Shown piece by piece: positions 58,578 to 64,000 of a stretch of 64,000 nucleotides of DNA. This DNA comes from Marinobacter segnicrescens (GTDB lineage: Bacteria; Pseudomonadota; Gammaproteobacteria; Pseudomonadales; Oleiphilaceae), in contig NZ_FOHZ01000001.1 of the NCBI RefSeq assembly GCF_900111555.1, positions 248,001-312,000 on the forward strand. The letters run 5' to 3'. Each line of letters opens with the position of its first letter. Positions within the stretch are counted from its first letter, which is position 1. The translations under genes and the position numbers were made by a program. The notes beneath the pieces are model-generated. The model was not told the origin of the DNA and ran no database searches. It worked only from the letters and a program-made list of their open reading frames with translations.

Positions 58578-59294
58578 ATGAGCACCAAGAGCAGCCGGGA
58601 AATCATCCGAGACGGGCTGTGGACCAACAACCCTGCCCTGGTCCAGGTGTTGGGCCTGTGCCCGTTACTGGCCGTGACCAGTACCGTGGTGAACGCACTG
58701 GGCCTGGGCATCGCCACCCTGATGGTACTGATGGGCTCCAACCTGGCGGTATCCCTGATCCGCAACTTCGTATCGGACTCGGTTCGCCTGCCCGCTTTCG
58801 TAATGATCATTGCCTCTTTCGTAACCTGCGCCGAACTGCTGATGCAGGCCTTCACCTACGAGCTTTACCAGATTCTGGGCATCTTCATTCCACTGATCGT
58901 CACCAATTGCGCCATTCTGGGCCGCGCCGACGCCTTTGCATCCAAGACCGGCCCGGCCCCGGCCCTGCTGGATGGTGCCATGATGGGCCTCGGTTTCCTG
59001 GCGGTGCTCGTGGTGCTTGGCGGCATGAGGGAGCTGATCGGCCAGGGTACCCTGTTCACCGACATGCACCTGCTGCTGGGCCCGGTCGCCGCTGACTGGA
59101 CCCTGCATGTGTTCCGTGACTACCCGGATATGTTGTTCATGGTGCTGCCTCCAGGTGCGTTCGTTGGCCTGGGGCTACTGATTGCGCTCAAGAATGGCAT
59201 CGACAGCCAGCTGGAAGCACGCCGCAAGGCCCGATCCACAGAGACCGTGACCACTGGCAGCAAGCGGGTCCGGGTCACCGGCAATATTTCCTGA
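58578..59294 (+). CDS. rsxE: Electron transport complex subunit RsxE
   Basis: A 238-residue inner-membrane protein with six transmembrane helices, paralogous to RsxA and homologous to NqrD/RnfE. Typical sequence: [43 protein letters not shown] and [20 protein letters not shown]. It ends the rsxABCDGE set; nth follows 24 bp later and is probably co-transcribed. Confidence 0.95.
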   Translation: MSTKSSREIIRDGLWTNNPALVQVLGLCPLLAVTSTVVNALGLGIATLMVLMGSNLAVSLIRNFVSDSVRLPAFVMIIASFVTCAELLMQAFTYELYQILGIFIPLIVTNCAILGRADAFASKTGPAPALLDGAMMGLGFLAVLVVLGGMRELIGQGTLFTDMHLLLGPVAADWTLHVFRDYPDMLFMVLPPGAFVGLGLLIALKNGIDSQLEARRKARSTETVTTGSKRVRVTGNIS

Positions 59295-59318
59295 TAACAC
59301 ACCAAGCAACCGGTAACC

Positions 59319-59960
59319 ATGAACAAACAGAAACGCATCGAAATTTTTAGTCGCCTGCGCGATGCTAATCCGGAGCCCACTACCGAACTGAACTACAGCA
59401 CCCCGTTCGAACTGCTGATTGCAGTGATTCTCTCTGCACAGGCAACGGATGTGGGGGTCAATAAGGCCACCGCACGGCTGTACCCCGTAGCCAGTACCCC
59501 GGAAGCCATTCTGGCTTTGGGGGTGGACGGGCTCAAGGAGTACATAAAGACCATTGGCCTGTTCAACAGCAAGGCAGAAAACGTCATCAAGACCTGCCGC
59601 GCCCTGATCGACAAACACGGCGGCGAAGTGCCGGACACCCGCGAGGAACTGGAAGCACTACCCGGCGTAGGCCGCAAGACTGCCAATGTGGTTCTCAACA
59701 CGGCCTTCCGGCAACCGGCCATGGCCGTGGACACCCATATATTCCGGGTATCGAACCGTACTGGCATTGCTCCTGGCAAGAACGTACTGGAAGTGGAGAA
59801 ACGACTGATGCGGCTGGTACCGAAGGAATTCCTGATGGACGCGCACCATTGGCTTATCCTCCATGGGCGCTATACCTGTACAGCCCGCAAGCCCAGGTGC
59901 GGGTCATGTATTATCGAAGACCTGTGTGAATTCAAACAGAAAAGGGATTACCTGGAATAA
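59319..59960 (+). CDS. nth: Endonuclease III
   Basis: A 213-residue base-excision repair glycosylase/AP lyase for oxidised pyrimidines. The helix-hairpin-helix with catalytic Lys is LEALPGVGRKTANVVL, the catalytic Asp is in AVDTHIFRVSNRTG, and the C-terminal [4Fe-4S] site is C-x6-C-x2-C-x5-C (CTARKPRCGSCIIEDLC). Length is normal. Linkage to rsx is conserved in gammaproteobacteria. Confidence 0.97.
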   Translation: MNKQKRIEIFSRLRDANPEPTTELNYSTPFELLIAVILSAQATDVGVNKATARLYPVASTPEAILALGVDGLKEYIKTIGLFNSKAENVIKTCRALIDKHGGEVPDTREELEALPGVGRKTANVVLNTAFRQPAMAVDTHIFRVSNRTGIAPGKNVLEVEKRLMRLVPKEFLMDAHHWLILHGRYTCTARKPRCGSCIIEDLCEFKQKRDYLE

Positions 59961-60070
59961 CCTCTGGGGCAGCCCCGCGTCTGAGCCGGGGATGTCGGAT
60001 ACTACCGAAGATAATGACTTTGCCGGCACGACGCTTCAGGACGGGATCACACTTTCACGAAATATGACAA

Positions 60071-60094
60071 AGCCGGCCTACAGGGGCCGGCTTC
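60071..60094. terminator. Candidate terminator between nth and rpoS
   Basis: A 9-bp stem (AAGCCGGCC/GGCCGGCTT) with a 6-nt loop between the convergent nth and rpoS genes. The T runs are short on both strands. Confidence 0.65.
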
Positions 60095-60125
60095 GTTCAC
60101 TGGATTGGCGGGCTATTCCACAGGG

Positions 60126-61127
60126 CTATTTGAACAGCAGGCCGCTGGACAGCCCCTCCTTTTCCAGGATTTCCCGCAGGCGGCGCAGGGCTTCCACCTG
60201 TATCTGGCGTACCCGCTCCCGGGTGAGCCCGATTTCCTGGCCCACCTCTTCCAGGGTACATGTGGGGTAACCGCGCAGACCGAAACGACGGGCGAGCACT
60301 TCCTGTTGCTTGTCACTGAGCTGGTCGATCCACTGCTCGAGGCAGGCACACAGGTTGTCGTCCTGAAGCAGGTCGGCCGGGTCAGTGGCGCCTTCGTCAG
60401 CGACGGTATCCAGCAGGGATTTTTCGCCACCGGCACCGATGGGTGTATCCATGGAGGCCACCCGCTCGTTGAGCCCCAGCATGCGCTCAACGTCACTGAC
60501 TGGCTTGTCCACCATACGGGCAATTTCTTCCGCTGACGGCTCATGATCCAGTTTCTGGGTCAGCTCCCGGGCAGCACGCAGGTAGAGGTTCAACTCCTTG
60601 ACCACATGGATGGGCAGGCGAATGGTGCGGGTCTGATTCATAATGGCCCGCTCGATGGTCTGGCGGATCCACCAGGTGGCGTAGGTGGAAAACCGGAAGC
60701 CCCGTTCCGGGTCGAATTTTTCCACCGCGCGGATCAGGCCAAGGTTACCCTCCTCGATGAGGTCCAGCAGAGTCAGACCGCGGTTTACGTAGCGCCGGGC
60801 AATCTTCACCACCAGCCGCAGGTTACTCTCGATCATCCGCTTGCGACCGGACTCCTCGCCCTTGCGGGCCAGGCGGGCAAAATAGACTTCTTCCTCAGGG
60901 GTCAGCAATGGCGAAAAGCCGATCTCATTGAGATACAGCTGAGTCGCATCCAGCTGCTTCTGGGTACCAAAATAACGGTCGTGGGGAGTGAACCCCGACT
61001 CTTCTGTCGCTGTCGTTGCAGCGTCAGGGGGGGTATCTGTAGTAGACGCCTCCGGCGTCTGTGTATCATCTTCGGTCTCTTCTACATCAGCAACACGATC
61101 GATTATCATCTCTTCTTCTGCAGACAT
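60126..61127 (-). CDS. rpoS: RNA polymerase sigma factor RpoS
   Basis: A 333-residue sigma-70-family factor for stationary phase and general stress. The start [17 protein letters not shown] fits RpoS. An acidic N-terminal part precedes region 1.2 ([16 protein letters not shown]), region 2 ([37 protein letters not shown]), region 3 and region 4 ([37 protein letters not shown]). It follows nlpD with a 287-bp leader; in relatives the main rpoS promoter lies within nlpD and the leader is a target of small RNAs. Confidence 0.97.
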   Translation of the reverse strand: MSAEEEMIIDRVADVEETEDDTQTPEASTTDTPPDAATTATEESGFTPHDRYFGTQKQLDATQLYLNEIGFSPLLTPEEEVYFARLARKGEESGRKRMIESNLRLVVKIARRYVNRGLTLLDLIEEGNLGLIRAVEKFDPERGFRFSTYATWWIRQTIERAIMNQTRTIRLPIHVVKELNLYLRAARELTQKLDHEPSAEEIARMVDKPVSDVERMLGLNERVASMDTPIGAGGEKSLLDTVADEGATDPADLLQDDNLCACLEQWIDQLSDKQQEVLARRFGLRGYPTCTLEEVGQEIGLTRERVRQIQVEALRRLREILEKEGLSSGLLFK

Positions 61128-61414
61128 AACTCTTGCCCCGCCTTTCAAATGATCCTGTCGGCACGCTCCGGGCTCAGGGGTCTGGACGTCCCCGGGCTCT
61201 GCCGGATGTCTTCCCACGGTTTTTTCTTGTTGTGGGACCGTTTTCTTATTGATCGAGCATCAGGTCATTTCTTGTTCTGGCCAGTCCATGACCGGTTATG
61301 TGGTTCTTATTGTTATCCGAGTTCAACGTCGGTCTGATGACAATGCGTGGTTTGATTTGTCGTTCCTGCGCCTCCCTGCATTTTTTACCGATGGTTGCGT
61401 TGTACGGAACACCC
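61128..61414 (-). promoter_or_regulatory. nlpD-rpoS spacer / rpoS mRNA leader
   Basis: A 287-bp non-coding stretch upstream of rpoS. Minus-strand RNA could form a TCCCAC/GTGGGA hairpin (61212-61237) with an A-rich loop (AACAAGAAAAAACC), the type of A-rich single-stranded segment that Hfq can bind. Regulation is inferred from position and from the well-known translational control of rpoS; no specific sRNA site was identified. Confidence 0.45.
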
Positions 61415-62266
61415 TCAGCGTCCTGGTAGATAGGGCAGCGGATCAACCGGATTACCATTGCGGCGGATCTCGAAATGAAGCTTGTCCCCATCGGTGCCGG
61501 TGCTGCCAAGCTCGGCGATTGTCTGCCCCTGCTTGACCTCCTGCCCTTCCTTCACCAGTATGCGCCGATTGTGCGCATAGGCACTAAGATAATGCTCGTT
61601 GTGATTGATGATAATAAGGTTGCCATAACCCAGCAGCCCATTACCCGCATAGACCACACTCCCATCCGCTGCGGCCTTGACGGGATCCCCGGAATTTCCG
61701 GCAATATCAATACCTTTATTGACTTTTCCCGATGTTGAATATTTTGCAATTACCGTACCAACGTGTGGCCAGCGCCAATTGATATTGGACACAGTCTGGG
61801 TTTGTCGCGAGACATCCACACTGGTGTCGGGTTTTCGGGTCACCTTTGGTGCAGGCTGGGGTTTGGGGGCGGGCCTGGGCTTTGCCGCCTTGCGGGGTGG
61901 TTGAGGTGACGATGCCACGTTTGGGGAACCGGCGGGACGGCTGCCCCGAAGGTCAAGCCGGATGACCTGGCCAGGGTAGATACGGTAAGGAGGGGCGATA
62001 TTATTGGCGTCGCCCAGTTCCCGGTAATCCCGGCCATAGCGCCAGGCAATGCTGTACAGTGTCTCCCCCCGCTCGACCACATGGCGGCCCCAGTAAACCG
62101 GCGGGTTATAGGCACTGTCACCGTATATGGCCGAGGTGTTACAACCAACCAGGGAGGGGAGCGCCATCACGGTCAGCAACAGCAAAAGAACCAGTCGCCC
62201 AAGATCCTGGTGGACCCGGGAACGGGGGGCGGAAGCCGCTTGGTGCTGACTGGACCTATAATTCAC
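61415..62266 (-). CDS. nlpD: LysM/M23 lipoprotein NlpD
   Basis: A 283-residue lipoprotein, GTG start. A long signal segment ends in the lipobox LPSLVGC (Cys42). A LysM peptidoglycan-binding domain (HVVERGETLYSIAWRYGRDYREL, ~residues 62-105) and a Pro/Lys/Ala linker precede a LytM/M23 domain in which metal ligands are lost (NKGIDIAG in place of HxGxD, AHN in place of HxH). This degeneracy is typical of NlpD, which activates the amidase AmiC at the septum. An A+T-rich 234-bp region upstream probably holds the promoter. No Shine-Dalgarno is evident at the GTG. Confidence 0.95.
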   Translation of the reverse strand: MNYRSSQHQAASAPRSRVHQDLGRLVLLLLLTVMALPSLVGCNTSAIYGDSAYNPPVYWGRHVVERGETLYSIAWRYGRDYRELGDANNIAPPYRIYPGQVIRLDLRGSRPAGSPNVASSPQPPRKAAKPRPAPKPQPAPKVTRKPDTSVDVSRQTQTVSNINWRWPHVGTVIAKYSTSGKVNKGIDIAGNSGDPVKAAADGSVVYAGNGLLGYGNLIIINHNEHYLSAYAHNRRILVKEGQEVKQGQTIAELGSTGTDGDKLHFEIRRNGNPVDPLPYLPGR

Positions 62267-62500
62267 AGATATATTGATATCGTTTTTATCTCGAAATTAT
62301 CTTTTCAGCTTAACATTATTTACCAGTTAATCCCCTAACCCACTAATTTATTGCATCTTTTATGCACATATCCGGGTTACCTGGCGCCATGGGCTGTTAC
62401 CTCAGGAAACAAATAGCCCCAAAAAGTAACACTCATCTCACACGTCCTGTGATTAATCCCTCAATACCTTTCGGTAATACTCCTCAAACCGCCAGTTTCG

Positions 62501-63457
62501 TCACACATCAGCTGTCGCGCTTTGCCGACGCTCTGAACGTCCGGCCAGCCACTCACCAACCAGGACCAGCCCGACTCCGGCAATCAGGGCCATGATAGCC
62601 ACCGGTACCTGCGCAGGTTCTCCCGTAACCTCCGCATAACGCACGGGTAAAACACTCACCTGTTCCATTGGCACCCGGGCGCCACCGCTGTCTATCCGCC
62701 AGCTGAGTACTTCCTGCCAGGGCCATACCCGGTTGAGGGCACCGATCATAAAACCGGTCAACACTGCCAGCACCGCATCATGGCCCTTGCGGAGGGCATA
62801 GCCCAACAAACGTGCGAAACTCAGCAGCCCCAGCACACACCCTGCCATGAACAGGCCAATGAGCGCTATGTCCAGTTCCCTCACCGCTGCAAGCACCGGT
62901 GCGTACATACCCAGTATCAACAATATGAAACTGCCTGACAGGCCCGGAAGGATCATCGCACAGATGGCCACCGCCCCGGACAGGAAGAAACCCAGCGCCC
63001 CCGGATCCACCTGCCCGGCGGACAACGTGGTCACCCACCAGGCGAAAACTGCACCGCCTGCCACGGGCATGGCAAGCCAGGCCGCAGGTGCCTTCAACTG
63101 ACGAAACACGTGCCATACGGACGCAAGGATCAGACCGAAGAAGAAACTCCAGAGGGCGATCGGGTAAGCGTCCAGGGCCCAGGTAATGAGGTTGGCAAGC
63201 GTTGCAATACTGACCAGGATGCCAGTGAGAAGTACGACAAGAAAGGTACCGTCTACCTGGTTCCAGAACCGGCGAACCCGCCCCCGGAACAGATCGTTGA
63301 TAGTGGCAGAGGGCACCGCCGCGATAGCGCTCAGCAAGCGAAAGTAGATGCCGGTAATAAACGCGACCGTCCCGCCTGAAACCCCGGGCACTACATCCGC
63401 AGCCCCCATGGCCATGCCCCGGATGAACACCCCGGCATAGTGCTTGAATCCCTTCAA
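62501..63457 (-). CDS. popT: DUF368 membrane protein (PopT-type C55-phosphate translocase)
   Basis: A 318-residue polytopic inner-membrane protein. The two inverted-repeat signature motifs of DUF368 are visible: [21 protein letters not shown] and [18 protein letters not shown]. The family was identified around 2022 as one of two undecaprenyl-phosphate translocases that return the C55 carrier to the cytosolic face. It overlaps pcm by 4 bp (ATGA), lying between pcm and nlpD in the surE-pcm-nlpD-rpoS block, so it is probably co-transcribed with pcm. Gene symbol is given by family; no local experiment is implied. Confidence 0.88.
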   Translation of the reverse strand: MKGFKHYAGVFIRGMAMGAADVVPGVSGGTVAFITGIYFRLLSAIAAVPSATINDLFRGRVRRFWNQVDGTFLVVLLTGILVSIATLANLITWALDAYPIALWSFFFGLILASVWHVFRQLKAPAAWLAMPVAGGAVFAWWVTTLSAGQVDPGALGFFLSGAVAICAMILPGLSGSFILLILGMYAPVLAAVRELDIALIGLFMAGCVLGLLSFARLLGYALRKGHDAVLAVLTGFMIGALNRVWPWQEVLSWRIDSGGARVPMEQVSVLPVRYAEVTGEPAQVPVAIMALIAGVGLVLVGEWLAGRSERRQSATADV

Positions 63458-64000
63458 CGAACAACTCCTCCAAGGAGAGGCACAAAGCGAACAGGTTCAA
63501 TATCTTCCGTATGGAACTGGTCGCCATCCCTGGTGATTCTGACCAGCATCTGATGCTCCTCGCCCACGGGAATCACCATGACACCACCGTCCGCCAGCTG
63601 GTCCAGCAACTCCTGGGGGACCACCCTTGGGGCAGCAGTAACGATGATGCCATCGTAGGGCGCGTGCTCAGGCCAGCCCATGGGCCCGTCCGCCAGGCGC
63701 AGCATGACGTTGCGCATTTTCAGCAGGTGCATACGTTCCCGGGCCTTGTCCTGCAACGGCTTGATACGTTCTACGCTGTATACTTCGTCGCACAGGCGGG
63801 CCAGGATAGCGGTCTGGTAACCGGACCCGGTGCCAAGCTCCAGCACCTTTTTCGGACTCGCACTCATGAGCACTTCCGTCATCCGGGCGACGATGTAGGG
63901 TTGGGACAGCGTCTGGCTGTAACCTATGGGCAGCGCGGTGTCCTCGTAGGCACGATGGGCCAGGGCCTCGTCCAGGAAAATGTGGCGGGGGATCTCTTCC
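63454..64000 (-). CDS. pcm: Protein-L-isoaspartate O-methyltransferase, 5' truncated by window edge
   Basis: The visible 3' part (about 181 codons) is open to the right edge. It starts within [20 protein letters not shown], then [17 protein letters not shown], the SAM-binding [18 protein letters not shown], and ends with [17 protein letters not shown]. It methylates isoaspartyl residues for protein repair. The ATG at 63882 is internal. It overlaps the DUF368 start by 4 bp. Gene order matches the conserved surE-pcm-nlpD-rpoS cluster. Confidence 0.95.
   Translation of the reverse strand, partial: EEIPRHIFLDEALAHRAYEDTALPIGYSQTLSQPYIVARMTEVLMSASPKKVLELGTGSGYQTAILARLCDEVYSVERIKPLQDKARERMHLLKMRNVMLRLADGPMGWPEHAPYDGIIVTAAPRVVPQELLDQLADGGVMVIPVGEEHQMLVRITRDGDQFHTEDIEPVRFVPLLGGVVR

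Overview
The window looks like a stretch of chromosome from a marine gammaproteobacterium of the Marinobacter type. Support comes from high GC, conserved Pseudomonas/Marinobacter gene neighbourhoods (alaS-lysC-csrA-tRNA-Ser-tRNA-Arg; ampD-DUF1631-nadC; pcm-DUF368-nlpD-rpoS; rsxABCDGE-nth), a sodium-pump oxaloacetate decarboxylase, and a LexA-controlled imuA-imuB-dnaE2 cassette. The assignment rests on gene content and order only; no 16S gene is present. Both ends cut a gene: a KaiC-like ATPase on the left and pcm on the right.

Layout. 1-3.4 kb: KaiC-like ATPase and a pseudo-receiver/GAF/GGDEF/EAL protein. 3.5-8.8 kb: SOS mutagenesis operon behind a perfect LexA box. 8.8-9.3 kb: non-coding, with two large hairpin repeats. 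9.3-12.8 kb: oadGAB on the minus strand. 13-15 kb: dbpA and a yaiL-like gene. 15.1-18 kb: a CPBP-type intramembrane protease, a Gly/Gln-rich secreted protein, and a secreted protein whose C-terminus is a Cys-containing tripartite sorting signal of JDVT-CTERM type; this last gene has an apparent frameshift in its signal peptide. 18.5-20 kb: secreted alpha/beta hydrolase. 20.1-21.1 kb: duplicated tRNA-Arg array with tRNA remnants, then tRNA-Ser. 21.2-25.7 kb: csrA, lysC, alaS. 25.8-28.6 kb: RDD protein and lptFG. 28.8-35.8 kb: pepA-holC, two more hairpin repeats, then valS-panE-cobalamin adenosyltransferase. 35.8-42.5 kb: ampD, DUF1631, nadC, a PAS/GGDEF/EAL protein and yqcC. 42.5-51.6 kb: hda, a CDP-alcohol phosphatidyltransferase, DUF2066, purMN, DUF3108, avtA-like, DUF416, dcd, apbC. 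51.8-60 kb: metG, the Rsx/Rnf complex, nth. 60.1-64 kb: rpoS, nlpD, DUF368 and pcm.

Most of the window is core housekeeping. The parts that stand out are: (1) four large cruciform-type repeats (8868-8983, 9132-9240, 30884-30993, 31118-31209) whose outer stems are nearly or fully perfect but differ in sequence, while inside each sit two small stem-loops with conserved hexaloops, suggesting selection on a fold; (2) the protease/sorting-signal pair at 15.1-18 kb; (3) the tRNA-Arg array, with a 179-bp direct duplication, tRNA remnants carrying a D-arm insertion, and a second family of hairpin repeats; (4) a c-di-GMP protein with a lost metal-binding Asp in its EAL domain.
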